Origin: Geobacter sp.
GTDB taxonomy: Bacteria > Desulfobacterota > Desulfuromonadia > Geobacterales > Geobacteraceae
DNA: 64,000 nucleotides
Direction of reading: 5' to 3'
Assembly: GCA_016177775.1 (NCBI GenBank)
Contig: JACOUQ010000003.1
Span: 1-64,000, forward strand
Made by a program: the position numbers and the translations under genes. Below, in pieces: positions 1 to 8,574 of this stretch. Below the pieces are notes generated by a model. It did no database searches, had not been told where the DNA came from, and saw only the letters and a list, made by a program, of their open reading frames with translations. Position 1 is the stretch's first letter, and every line of letters starts with the position of its first letter.

Positions 1-3000
1 GCCTTTTTCTGCTCGTCCACGGCGGTGGTCATGTCTATGCCGTGGGCGATGCAATGGGCATAGGCGATGATGAGGGACGGGCCGTCGAATGCTTCGGCTT
101 CCAGGAACGCCTTGATGCACTGGGCGGGGTTGCCCAGGGAAACGCGTGCAACGAACACGGTGCCGTAAGCCATGGCGATCATGCCCAGGTCCTTCTTCGG
201 CATCCCTTTCCCGCCTGCGGCGAATTGGGCTACGGCGCCGAGCGGGGTGGACTTGGAGGCCTGGCCGCCGGTGTTGGAGTAAACCTCGGTGTCGAGGACC
301 AGGAGGTTGATGTTTTTGCCGGAAGCGATGACGTGGTCAAGGCCGCCGTAGCCGATATCATAGGCCCAGCCATCGCCGCCGACACACCAGACCGACTTCT
401 TCACGAGGTAATCGGCCAGGGTGATGAGCCGCTTGGCGGCAGGCTCCGTGCAGGACGGGAGCCCCTTCTTCAGCTTCTCAACGCGCTCCCGCTGAAGTTC
501 GATCCCTTCCTGCGTGGACTGGTCGGCGTCCTTGATTTCGGCCATGAGCCCCTTCATCTCCTCGCACACCTTGCAGCCGCAACCCATGAGGTCGGTGAGG
601 ATCTCAAGGGCCTGCTCGCTGAACTTGTCGACGGTGAGCCGCATGCCGAAGCCGAACTCGGCATTGTCCTCGAACAGCGAGTTGGACCATGCCGGGCCGC
701 GGCCGTCTTTCCTGGTCGCCCAAGGTGTGGTCGGGAGATTTCCGCCGTAGATGGAGGTACAGCCGGTTGCGTTGGCAATGAGAGCACGGTCGCCGAAGAG
801 CTGGGAGAGGAGCTGGAGGTACGGGGTCTCGCCGCAGCCGGCGCAGGCGCCGGAGAACTCGAACATGGAGGGGATGAGCTGGCTCCCCTTCAGGGTGTCC
901 CGCTTGATCAGTTTCGGATCGGTGTCGGGGATGTCGAGGAAGAACTTCCAGTTGGCCGCCTCGCTCTCGCGCAGCGGCGTCTGGAATGCCATGTTGATTG
1001 CCTTGTGGTTCGGGTCTTCCTTGGACTTGGCCGGACAGTTGTGAACGCAGGCGCCGCAGCCGGTGCAGTCCTCGGGGGCGACCTGGAGGGTGAACTTGTT
1101 GCCGCTGAAATCCTTGCCGGTGGCGTCCACCGATTTGAAGGTGGCGGGTGCGCCGGAGAGGCTGGCCGGGTCGTAGATCTTCATCCTGATGGTGGAGTGC
1201 GGGCAGACGAAGGAGCAGATGCCGCACTGGATGCAGATCTTCTCGTCCCATACCGGGATGTCGACGGCGATGTTGCGCTTCTCGTAGCGGGAGGTGGCGG
1301 TGATGAAGGTGCCGTCGGCCGGCATCTTGGAAACCGGCACGTCGTCGCCATTGCCGGCGATGATGGTGGCGGTCACGTCCTGGACGAATGCCGGGGCGTC
1401 GGCGGAGACAACGGGCGGCTTTTTGAGGGCGCTGGTAGCCGCGGCCGGCACCGTGACCTCGTGTATGTTCTCAAGGGCGGTGTCCACCGACTTGTAGTTC
1501 ATCTCCACGACCTTCTCGCCAGCCTTGCCATAGGTCTTCTTGATGGCGTCCTTGATGGAGTCGATGGCGGTTTCCAGCGGGATGATGCCGGAGATCTTGA
1601 AGAAGGCGGTCTGCATGATGACGTTGATGCGGGCGCCAAGACCCAGTTCCTCGGCCAGCTTGATGGCGTTGATCACGTAGAACTTGAGTTTCTTGGCGAG
1701 GATCTGCTTCTGCACCTCCACCGGCATGCTGTCCCATATCTCGTTCTTGTCGAACGGGGAGCAGAGGAGGAAGGTCGCCCCGTCCTTTGCCTTCCCGAGC
1801 ATGTCGTACTTCTCCAGGAACGAGAAGTTGTGGCAGGCGACGAAGTCGGCCTGGTCGATCAGGTAAGGGGAGCGGATGGCCTTCTTGCCGAAGCGCAGGT
1901 GCGAGGTGGTGATGCTCCCCGCCTTCTTAGAGTCATAGACGAAGTAGGCCTGGGCGTTGTTGTCGGTCCGCTCGCCGATGATCTTGATGGAGTTCTTGTT
2001 GGCGCCTACGGTGCCGTCGGAGCCGAGGCCGTAGAACATGGCGGAGTAGATCCCCTCGGCGGGGTTTTTGTATGCGGCATCGAGGGGGAGGCTGCAGTTG
2101 GTGACGTCCTCGGTGATCCCGACTACGAAGTGGTTCTTCGGGCGGTCGTCCTTCAGGTTGTCGAAGACCGCCTTCACCATGGCCGGTGTGAACTCCTTGG
2201 AGCCGAGGCCGTAGCGGCCGCCGACGATGGCGGGATAAATGGTGAAGGGGACCTTCCCGTCGGCCATTGCTTCGCCGATGGCGGTGCGCACGTCGAGGTA
2301 GAGGGGCTCGCCGATGGAGCCGGGCTCCTTGGTCCTGTCGAGGACGGCGATCTTCTTTACCGAAGCGGGGAGCGCAGCAGCAAAGGCGTCCAGCGGGAAC
2401 GGCCGGTACAGGCGGATCTTGACCACGCCGACTTTCTCTCCCTTGGCGACCAGGTTCTCGATGGTTTCTTCAATCGTGTCAACGGCGGAGCCCATGACGA
2501 CGATGACGCGCTCGGCATCGGGTGCGCCGACGTAATCGACGAGGTTGTACTTGCGGCCGGCGAGCTTGGCGAACTTGTCCATCTCTTCCTGGACGATTTC
2601 GATGCAGGCAGGATAATATGGGTTGACGGTCTCGCGCCCCTGGAAATAGACGTCCGGATTCTGGGCGGTGCCGCGCATCACCGGGCGGTCCGGGGAGAGT
2701 GCGCGGCCCTTGTGGGCAGCCACCAGGTCGTCGTCGATCATGGCGCGCATGTCATCGTAGGTCAGTTCCTCGACCTTCTGGACCTCATGGGAGGTGCGGA
2801 AGCCGTCGAAGAAGTGGAGGAAAGGCACCCGGCTGCGCAGTGTGGCGGCCTGGGAGATGAGAGCGAAGTCCATGACCTCCTGGACATTGTTGGAGCAGAG
2901 CATGGCAAAGCCGGTGGAGCGGCAGGACATGACGTCGGAGTGGTCGCCGAAGATGGAGAGCGCCTGTGCCTGAAGCGCGCCGTGGACGGCCCCGGCAGCT

Positions 3001-3197
3001 CCGCCTTCGGATTGCATTTCTGCAACGGAGGGGATGGTTCCCCAGATGTTCTTCTCCCCGGCAGCGCTCTTGGCGTCGGAGATCTCCCCCATGACCGACG
3101 ACGGAGTGATCGGGTAGATGGCGATCACCTCGTTCGTGGCGTGGGCCACGTGGGCGGCTGCGGTGTTGCCGTCGATGGTTACAAGTTTCCGCGACAT
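1..3197 (-). CDS. nifJ: Pyruvate:ferredoxin (flavodoxin) oxidoreductase, 3' end outside window
   Basis: Oxidatively decarboxylates pyruvate with CoA to acetyl-CoA and CO2, passing electrons to ferredoxin; cytoplasmic homodimer. I translated the minus strand directly: 1065 codons are open from ATG at 3197, with AGGAG 7 bases upstream, running off the left edge (family about 1190 residues, so roughly 120 are missing). The N-terminus has the usual IYPITPSSVMGE start of domain I. A two-cluster ferredoxin domain follows, CIQCGICSFVCP near residue 655 and CTGCGACVHNCP near 711. The extra cluster cysteine is in GACAGCGE near 784, and the TPP-binding GGDGWAYDIGYGG comes near residue 925. It lies downstream of sucCD in the same direction but behind a hairpin terminator, so it probably has its own promoter. 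It supplies acetyl-CoA from pyruvate made by the lut genes. Confidence 0.96.
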   Translation of the reverse strand, partial: MSRKLVTIDGNTAAAHVAHATNEVIAIYPITPSSVMGEISDAKSAAGEKNIWGTIPSVAEMQSEGGAAGAVHGALQAQALSIFGDHSDVMSCRSTGFAMLCSNNVQEVMDFALISQAATLRSRVPFLHFFDGFRTSHEVQKVEELTYDDMRAMIDDDLVAAHKGRALSPDRPVMRGTAQNPDVYFQGRETVNPYYPACIEIVQEEMDKFAKLAGRKYNLVDYVGAPDAERVIVVMGSAVDTIEETIENLVAKGEKVGVVKIRLYRPFPLDAFAAALPASVKKIAVLDRTKEPGSIGEPLYLDVRTAIGEAMADGKVPFTIYPAIVGGRYGLGSKEFTPAMVKAVFDNLKDDRPKNHFVVGITEDVTNCSLPLDAAYKNPAEGIYSAMFYGLGSDGTVGANKNSIKIIGERTDNNAQAYFVYDSKKAGSITTSHLRFGKKAIRSPYLIDQADFVACHNFSFLEKYDMLGKAKDGATFLLCSPFDKNEIWDSMPVEVQKQILAKKLKFYVINAIKLAEELGLGARINVIMQTAFFKISGIIPLETAIDSIKDAIKKTYGKAGEKVVEMNYKSVDTALENIHEVTVPAAATSALKKPPVVSADAPAFVQDVTATIIAGNGDDVPVSKMPADGTFITATSRYEKRNIAVDIPVWDEKICIQCGICSFVCPHSTIRMKIYDPASLSGAPATFKSVDATGKDFSGNKFTLQVAPEDCTGCGACVHNCPAKSKEDPNHKAINMAFQTPLRESEAANWKFFLDIPDTDPKLIKRDTLKGSQLIPSMFEFSGACAGCGETPYLQLLSQLFGDRALIANATGCTSIYGGNLPTTPWATRKDGRGPAWSNSLFEDNAEFGFGMRLTVDKFSEQALEILTDLMGCGCKVCEEMKGLMAEIKDADQSTQEGIELQRERVEKLKKGLPSCTEPAAKRLITLADYLVKKSVWCVGGDGWAYDIGYGGLDHVIASGKNINLLVLDTEVYSNTGGQASKSTPLGAVAQFAAGGKGMPKKDLGMIAMAYGTVFVARVSLGNPAQCIKAFLEAEAFDGPSLIIAYAHCIAHGIDMTTAVDEQKK

Positions 3198-3227
3198 AAT
3201 ATATCTCCTGATATTCACGTTATGTGT

Positions 3228-3252
3228 AAAAAAAGCCGGGGCGTCCCCCGGC
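3228..3252 (-). terminator. Intrinsic terminator between the RHH gene and nifJ
   Basis: On the minus strand a 7-bp GC stem (GCCGGGG/CCCCGGC) with loop GACG is followed by seven T. It sits after the ribbon-helix-helix gene and 30 bases before the nifJ start. It therefore ends the permease-sucCD-RHH transcript, or acts as an attenuator in the nifJ leader if transcription reads in from upstream. Confidence 0.75.
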
Positions 3253-3351
3253 TCCGAAAGGAGCACACATGGCAGTATGTGCCCTTCAAACTATCTGACA
3301 ACCAGTTGATTCCAAACATCCGGAATATGGTGACCTGCTGATCGAAATTCC

Positions 3352-3537
3352 TTACCTGCACCTCTCCAGCTTTTGTACGCACCCTGATTGCAGCGAATAA
3401 AGTTCCAGCGCATCCCTCAGGATATCTGACACACTTTTCCGGGTACGGCGCTTGACCTCTTCCAGTTCAGCCATTTCTTCGTCGCTTATCCGCAAGGAAA
3501 CCACATTGTAACGCGGATTATCCTTCAGGTTGGGCAT
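3352..3537 (-). CDS. Ribbon-helix-helix (CopG/Arc-type) transcriptional regulator
   Basis: A 61-residue protein. Residues 12-45 (YNVVSLRISDEEMAELEE, then a helix ending in VSDILRDALEL) fit the beta-helix-helix fold of small dimeric DNA-binding proteins. There is no toxin partner next to it, which argues against an antitoxin. TAGGAG lies 7 bases before the ATG. It follows sucD by 33 bases in the same direction and is followed by the terminator at 3228-3252, so it is probably the last gene of the sucCD transcript. Its placement suggests control of this lactate/TCA block, but the target is unknown. Confidence 0.75.
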   Translation of the reverse strand: MPNLKDNPRYNVVSLRISDEEMAELEEVKRRTRKSVSDILRDALELYSLQSGCVQKLERCR

Positions 3538-3570
3538 GGTAAGCTCCTACGCCATGGTCATCCGTACCGC

Positions 3571-4443
3571 TCAAGGCTTGTATATCTTCAGCAGCGCCTG
3601 GGCCATCTCGGCGGGGCTCGCCGCAACGCTGATGCCGCATTCCTCCAGTACCGCAACCTTCTCCGCCGCCGTACCCTTGCCGCCGGAGATGATGGCGCCG
3701 GCATGGCCCATTCTTTTGCCTGGAGGGGCGGTGCGACCGGCGATGTAAGCGGCCACCGGCTTGGCCATCTGCTCTTTGACGAAGTATGCAGCCTCTTCTT
3801 CGGCGCTTCCTCCGATTTCACCGATCATGATGACGGCTTCGGTGTCAGGGTCTTCCTCGAACATTTTAAGGCAGTCGAGGTGGCTGGTGCCGTTGACCGG
3901 GTCGCCGCCGATGCCTACGCAGGTGGATTGTCCGAGGCCGTAGCCGGTAAGCTGCCAGACCGCCTCATAGGTGAGGGTGCCGGAGCGGGAAACGACCCCG
4001 ACTTTGCCCGGTTTGTGGATGTAGCCGGGCATTATGCCGATCTTGCACTCGCCGGGGGTAATCACGCCGGGGCAGTTTGGACCGATCAGACGGGTCCGCT
4101 TGCCGGCCATGTACTGCTTTACCTTGACCATGTCCAGCACAGGTATCCCCTCAGTTATGCAGCAAACCAGCTCGATGCCAGCATCCACCGCCTCCATGAT
4201 GGAATCGGCGGCAAACGGCGGCGGCACATAGATGACCGAGGCGGTGGCCCCGGTCTTCTCCACCGCCTCACGGACCGTATTGAAGACCGGGAAGCCGTCG
4301 ACGGTGGTTCCCCCCTTGCCGGGGGTCACCCCCCCAACCATCTGTGTGCCGTAGTCGCGGGCGCCCTGGGCGTGAAAGAGCCCGGTGGCGCCGGTGATCC
4401 CCTGGGTGATGACTTTGGTGTCCTTGTTTACCAGAATGCTCAT
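3571..4443 (-). CDS. sucD: Succinyl-CoA synthetase (ADP-forming) alpha subunit
   Basis: The alpha subunit carries the phosphohistidine and binds CoA in the reversible conversion of succinyl-CoA to succinate with substrate-level phosphorylation. The 290 residues begin [10 protein letters not shown] with the Rossmann-type QGITGATG motif, and contain [13 protein letters not shown] and the [14 protein letters not shown] region that includes the active-site histidine. The open frame extends 130 codons further upstream, but that part is only the out-of-frame shadow of sucC. The start at 4443 is fixed by the ATGA overlap with the sucC stop and by the family N-terminus. Geobacter usually uses a CoA-transferase during acetate oxidation, so a synthetase beside lactate genes fits growth on non-acetate donors. 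Confidence 0.97.
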   Translation of the reverse strand: MSILVNKDTKVITQGITGATGLFHAQGARDYGTQMVGGVTPGKGGTTVDGFPVFNTVREAVEKTGATASVIYVPPPFAADSIMEAVDAGIELVCCITEGIPVLDMVKVKQYMAGKRTRLIGPNCPGVITPGECKIGIMPGYIHKPGKVGVVSRSGTLTYEAVWQLTGYGLGQSTCVGIGGDPVNGTSHLDCLKMFEEDPDTEAVIMIGEIGGSAEEEAAYFVKEQMAKPVAAYIAGRTAPPGKRMGHAGAIISGGKGTAAEKVAVLEECGISVAASPAEMAQALLKIYKP

Positions 4444-5618
4444 TGGTTGACTCCTTTCACGGCCTGGACGATTTTCTGCGCCGCATCGGCCATACCGTCG
4501 GCGGCCACGATGTTCAGACCGCTCTCGGCCAGGAGCTGCTTGCCCAGCGCTACATTGGTCCCCTCCAGACGGACCACCAGCGGCACCTGGATGCCGACCT
4601 GCCGGGCCGCCTCGATGACCCCGGTGGCGATTACGTCGCACTTCATGATGCCGCCGAAAATGTTGACCAGGATACCCTTTACATTCTTGTCGGAGAGGAT
4701 GATCTTGAACGCCTCGGTTACTCGCTCGATGGTTGCCCCGCCCCCAACGTCCAGGAAGTTGGCCGGGTCGCCGCCGTAATGCTTGATAATGTCCATGGTG
4801 GCCATGGCAAGGCCGGCGCCATTTACCAGACATCCGATATTGCCTGTAAGCGAGATGTAGGAAAGGTCGTGCTGGGAGGCCTCCACCTCGTTGGGGTCCT
4901 CTTCATCGTAGTCGCGCATGTCGCCGATCTTGGGGTGCCTGAAGACGGCGTTGTCGTCAAAGCCGAACTTGGCGTCCAGGGCCAGGAGATCGTTCTCGGC
5001 GGTCACCACCAGCGGGTTGATCTCCAGCAGCGAGCAATCGCAGGCCATGAAGGTGGCATAGAGAGCCTCGAACATCCTGACCGCCTTTGGGAGGAGCTTA
5101 CCGCCAAGTCCCAGGCTGAAGGCCAGGTTGCGGCACTGGAACGGGGTGAGCCCGGCCAGCGGATCGACCGCCTCCCGGAAGATCTTCTCCGGTGTGGTGG
5201 CAGCCACCTCCTCGATATCCATCCCCCCCTCGGTGGAGGCCATCACCGTCACCTTGGAGGTGGAACGGTCAACAAGCAGGCTGACGTACAGCTCCCTGGC
5301 GATATTGCAGCCGTTCTCCACCAGGACCCGCGTGACCACCTTCCCTTCCGGGCCGGTCTGGTGAGTGCGCAGAATCATGCCGAGCATGTCCCGGGCGATA
5401 TTGCGCACCTCGTCGGGGGTCCGGGCCAGTTTCACCCCGCCCCCCTTGCCGCGGCCACCGGCGTGGATCTGGGCCTTGACTACCCACGGGCCTTCACCCA
5501 GCCGCTTGGCCCACTCGCGGGCGCTGGCGCCGTTGTAGCAGACATGTCCGTCGGGGACCGGCACTCCGAAACTTCTCAGTATCCCCTTTGCTTGATACTC
5601 ATGAATGTTCATGCTCAA
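4440..5618 (-). CDS. sucC: Succinyl-CoA synthetase beta subunit
   Basis: The ATP-grasp nucleotide-binding subunit of succinyl-CoA synthetase, pairing with SucD. The 392 residues match full family length. The start [12 protein letters not shown] is canonical. The ATP-grasp segment with [14 protein letters not shown] is near residues 50-65, and the C-terminal [17 protein letters not shown] and [11 protein letters not shown] signatures are intact. The ATG at 5618 has GAGGT five bases upstream; a second ATG two codons later is less well spaced. The gene overlaps sucD by four bases, which implies translational coupling. A possible sigma-70 promoter lies just upstream at 5654-5683, so it may be expressed separately from the permease gene 126 bases away. 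Confidence 0.97.
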   Translation of the reverse strand: MSMNIHEYQAKGILRSFGVPVPDGHVCYNGASAREWAKRLGEGPWVVKAQIHAGGRGKGGGVKLARTPDEVRNIARDMLGMILRTHQTGPEGKVVTRVLVENGCNIARELYVSLLVDRSTSKVTVMASTEGGMDIEEVAATTPEKIFREAVDPLAGLTPFQCRNLAFSLGLGGKLLPKAVRMFEALYATFMACDCSLLEINPLVVTAENDLLALDAKFGFDDNAVFRHPKIGDMRDYDEEDPNEVEASQHDLSYISLTGNIGCLVNGAGLAMATMDIIKHYGGDPANFLDVGGGATIERVTEAFKIILSDKNVKGILVNIFGGIMKCDVIATGVIEAARQVGIQVPLVVRLEGTNVALGKQLLAESGLNIVAADGMADAAQKIVQAVKGVNQ

Positions 5619-5653
5619 CCTCGTTTTAGTGATGATAAAGATTTTTTAGCCTT

Positions 5654-5683
5654 ATCATAATCGTATACAAATTGCAAATCCAA
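5654..5683 (-). promoter_or_regulatory. Candidate sigma-70 promoter for sucCD
   Basis: On the minus strand TTGGAT, an 18-bp AT-rich spacer and TATGAT lie 35 bases before the sucC start, in the 126-base gap after the permease gene. This is sequence resemblance only. Confidence 0.4.
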
Positions 5684-5744
5684 TTGCGCCTTGTGTTTTT
5701 TGATTAATCTTCATCCGGCAACTCAACAGGATTCGCATTGAGGA

Positions 5745-7694
5745 TTACGGTATCATCCACTGCAGCACATACGCCTGCAGGTAGACGATGGTCCCTACTA
5801 CTATGGTCAGGAAGATGGAGTGCTTCAGGGTGAAGCGGAACAGGCTCCCCTCCTCCCCCACCATCCCGGTGGCGGCGCAGGCGACGGCCAAGGACTGGGG
5901 GGAGATCATCTTGCCCATGACGCCGCCACTGGTGTTGGCCGCGCCGGTCAGGATCGGGTTGAGGCCGAGCTGTTCGGCGGTCGCCTTCTGCAGGCCTCCG
6001 AACAGAACATTGCTGGAGGTATCGGAGCCGGTCAGGAAGACCCCTAGCCAGCCGAGGAACGGGGCAATGAACGGGAACCAGTGACCGGTCTTGGTGAAGA
6101 CCAAGCCGAGGCAATTGGTCATGCCGGCGGCGTTCATGACGTAGGCGAGGCCGAGCACCGAGGCAACGGTGACCGCCGGATAGCGCATGTCATAGAGGGT
6201 TTTCCACAGAATCCTGAAAGTGTCGCCTAAGCCGACCCCGCAGATGAGGGCGGAGAAGAAGGCGGCGATGAGGATGGCGGTGCCGGCGGCCGACATGAAG
6301 TTGAAATTGTACTTGGCGGCCAGCTTGATCGGCAGCTGGTCGGCCACCGCCTTTTCGAGGGGCTTGAACTGCTCCTTGGGGACTACGTTGGTCTTGACCA
6401 GTTCAGCGCAGAGCTTCTTGGTCTCGGTCATATTCCTGGAAACGAGGTCGCATGCCTTGAGCCGCTCGTCGGTCAGGACTGGGCCTGTGCCCGCCAGACC
6501 CGTTTCAACCGGCAGGAATGCTTCCTCAAGCCCTTTCAGCTCCTTCAATTTCGCAGCCAGTTCGGCCTGCTTCGGATCGGCAGGGGATAGGAAGGCCAGT
6601 TGCTTATCGATCTCCTCGTTCACCTTGGCTATTTTCTTCAGGCCATCCTCGGGCTTGGAGACCTTCTTGACAATCATATTGTCAAGCCCGGTGACCGGGA
6701 TGACCACCTTGCTCTTGTCCAGAGCTGTCTTGATGGAAGGGATGCCCCAGAGCAGAACCATGACGGTGAGGGCGAGATAGGGCGCCCAGGCGCGGAAGAC
6801 TTCCCCGGCCGTGTAATGATGCTGTTCCTTCCCTGCTGATTCCGGTTCGTGATCAAAGGTCCAGATCTCTTTCGGATGCCAGACGCGGAGCAGAAGGACC
6901 AGGGCGACCATGGCCGCCAGTGAAGAGATGATGTCGGGGAGATAGGGGCCGAGATAACTGGCGGTGGCCCACTGGCAGACGGCAAAGGTAACGCCGCAGA
7001 CGATGATGGCCGGGAGAACCTCGATGGTCTTTTTCCAGCCGACCATGATCATAATCACGTAGAACGGGATGATCACGGAGATGAAGGGGAGTTGACGGCC
7101 GACCATGGTGGAGAGCTTCATCATCCCGTCATCGCCGTAGCCCATGACTCCGGCCAGGGCAACCACCGGGATACCGATGGCGCCGAAGGCGACCGGCGCG
7201 GTATTCGCCACCAGACAGACCCCGGCAGCATAGAGTGGACGGAAACCGAGACCGACCAGGGTCGCACCGGCAATGGCCACCGGCGTCCCAAAACCTGCCG
7301 CACCCTCGATGAAAGCGCCGAAGCAGAAGGCGATAAGCAGGGCCTGAAGACGGCGGTCGTTGGTCACCCCTGCCAGCGATGCCCGGATGATCTCGAACTG
7401 CCCCCCCTTGACGGTTATGTTGTAGAGAAAGAGAGTCGTGACCACGATGTAGAAGACCGGAAAGAGGCCGAAGGCCGCGCCCTGCGTAAAGGCGAGTCCG
7501 GCCAGCTTGGCCGGCATCCCCCAGACGGCGACGGCAATGGCGAGCGCCGAGGCGACAGCGAGAAGGCCAGCCCTATGGGCCTTCATTTTGAGACCGGCGA
7601 GACAAACACCAATGACAATGAGTGGGATGGCTGCGACCAGGGCCGACATCCCGAGACTTCCTGCTACGGGGGTGTAACTTTGAATCCACGGCAT
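5745..7694 (-). CDS. lldP: L-lactate permease with a large hydrophilic insert
   Basis: Lactate permease family (LctP/LldP), an inner-membrane proton-coupled importer of lactate and glycolate. The family stretches are present: AFCFGAFIEGAAGFGTPVAI near residues 120-140, ANTAPVAFGAIGIP near 160-175, and the C-terminal GSDTSSNVLFGGLQ with GAANTSGGVMGKMISPQS. At 649 residues it is about 100 longer than usual. The excess is a charged, helical, non-membrane stretch at roughly residues 325-460 (PEDGLKKIAKVNEEID onward) between two membrane blocks. AAGGAGAG precedes the ATG. The lut genes diverge from just upstream, so uptake and oxidation are probably co-regulated. Confidence 0.95.
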   Translation of the reverse strand: MPWIQSYTPVAGSLGMSALVAAIPLIVIGVCLAGLKMKAHRAGLLAVASALAIAVAVWGMPAKLAGLAFTQGAAFGLFPVFYIVVTTLFLYNITVKGGQFEIIRASLAGVTNDRRLQALLIAFCFGAFIEGAAGFGTPVAIAGATLVGLGFRPLYAAGVCLVANTAPVAFGAIGIPVVALAGVMGYGDDGMMKLSTMVGRQLPFISVIIPFYVIMIMVGWKKTIEVLPAIIVCGVTFAVCQWATASYLGPYLPDIISSLAAMVALVLLLRVWHPKEIWTFDHEPESAGKEQHHYTAGEVFRAWAPYLALTVMVLLWGIPSIKTALDKSKVVIPVTGLDNMIVKKVSKPEDGLKKIAKVNEEIDKQLAFLSPADPKQAELAAKLKELKGLEEAFLPVETGLAGTGPVLTDERLKACDLVSRNMTETKKLCAELVKTNVVPKEQFKPLEKAVADQLPIKLAAKYNFNFMSAAGTAILIAAFFSALICGVGLGDTFRILWKTLYDMRYPAVTVASVLGLAYVMNAAGMTNCLGLVFTKTGHWFPFIAPFLGWLGVFLTGSDTSSNVLFGGLQKATAEQLGLNPILTGAANTSGGVMGKMISPQSLAVACAATGMVGEEGSLFRFTLKHSIFLTIVVGTIVYLQAYVLQWMIP

Positions 7695-7741
7695 ACGCTA
7701 CTCTCCTTTGAACTTTTGTTAACTACCGAAAGCCGTATGAA

Positions 7742-7879
7742 CTACTTCTCCAACTTCCTGCAAATCGCTTCGACCACGTGAAAAGCGTCGTTGATGGCTG
7801 TGTGGATCAGGTTCGGATGTCTTTCCTCCTTGATCCGGATGAAGAGGCGGTCCACCCCCACATCCCTTAACTCTTCCAT
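7742..7879 (-). CDS. Small 45-residue ORF or gene remnant upstream of the permease
   Basis: The minus strand encodes 45 residues from ATG at 7879, starting MEELRDVGVDRLFIR and ending VEAICRKLEK. The same frame stays open about 19 codons further upstream (KYSKLDFIYAKKRRLHR) until a TAA, without another good start. The composition looks protein-like, with two amphipathic helices, but there is no convincing ribosome site and I recognise no family. It could be a real small protein in the permease leader or the C-terminal remnant of a lost gene. Confidence 0.3.
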   Translation of the reverse strand: MEELRDVGVDRLFIRIKEERHPNLIHTAINDAFHVVEAICRKLEK

Positions 7880-7995
7880 TCTGTGTAGCCGCCTTTTTTT
7901 CGCGTAAATAAAATCCAGTTTCGAGTACTTGTATTACCAAATATCCAATTTTCGTCTACGTGTCAATAAAAAAATGTTTTACCTTTTAAATGCTC

Positions 7996-8024
7996 TTGAC
8001 ATCACGCTTTATAATTCATATGAT
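7996..8024 (+). promoter_or_regulatory. Near-consensus sigma-70 promoter of lutC-lutB
   Basis: TTGACA at 7996-8001, a 17-bp spacer and TATGAT at 8019-8024 form an almost perfect sigma-70 promoter 43 bases before the lutC ATG. The stretch 8030-8050 just downstream (AATTGGTTTGACAA) is partly symmetrical, so a GntR/LldR-type repressor could act there; that part is speculative. Confidence 0.75.
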
Positions 8025-8066
8025 TGATTTAGTAATTGGTTTGACAACTTATATTTGGAGGAGAAT

Positions 8067-8570
8067 ATGGTCGAACAATTTAAGGCTGCTGCGGAAGCCG
8101 TGGGGGCGGCAGTAAAACTGTGTACCACCCTTGATGAAGCCATCGCCTCACTGAAGGAGCTTGCGGCCGGAAAGATGGCGATGACATCCGCTCTTCCCGG
8201 AAACATTCACGCCCTCCTCGACGACCTCACATTCGCACCACCGGACAGGACTGACCTGGCCGACATCGGCATAAGCTTTGCCATGGCAGGAGCGGCCCAG
8301 ACCGGAAGCCTGCTCCTGGACCTGACCGACCCGGCCGAGAGAAGCGCGACGGCCCTGCCGCAGATACACGCGGTGTTTCTCAAGGCATCCACCATAGTTT
8401 CCGACCTTTACGCGCTCCATGACATTCTTGCCCGTACCCTCTCATCGTCCGGCAGCAGCTATCTGTCCGTCATCACCGGGCCAAGCCGTACTGCGGATAT
8501 CGAGCGGGTCCTCACCATCGGCGTGCATGGGCCTAAAGAGCTCCACGTGCTAATTCTGGAAGGAGAATAG
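8067..8570 (+). CDS. lutC: LUD-domain lactate utilisation protein LutC
   Basis: A 167-residue LUD (DUF162) domain protein of the LutABC complex that oxidises lactate to pyruvate. The C-terminal signature SVITGPSRTADIE near residues 133-145 followed by GVHGPKELHVLILE is diagnostic. The ATG at 8067 is chosen because GGAGGAG ends four bases before it; the frame opens a few codons earlier at a TTG inside that ribosome site. It is followed after four bases by the lutB-lutA fusion, so the two are co-transcribed from the strong promoter at 7996-8024. It probably works with LldP and NifJ to carry lactate to acetyl-CoA. Confidence 0.92.
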   Translation: MVEQFKAAAEAVGAAVKLCTTLDEAIASLKELAAGKMAMTSALPGNIHALLDDLTFAPPDRTDLADIGISFAMAGAAQTGSLLLDLTDPAERSATALPQIHAVFLKASTIVSDLYALHDILARTLSSSGSSYLSVITGPSRTADIERVLTIGVHGPKELHVLILEGE

Positions 8571-8574
8571 AAAG

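Noticed and set aside
42-3341. Plus-strand open frame of 1099 codons
   Set aside because: It is the antisense shadow of nifJ, whose domains and cysteines read clearly on the minus strand; the plus-strand protein has no recognisable features.
4443-5660. Plus-strand open frame over sucC
   Set aside because: Shadow in high-GC DNA; sucC is complete and canonical on the other strand.
5704-6114. Separate minus-strand ORF at the permease 3' end
   Set aside because: It is an out-of-frame reading of the permease; its residues are not conserved-looking.
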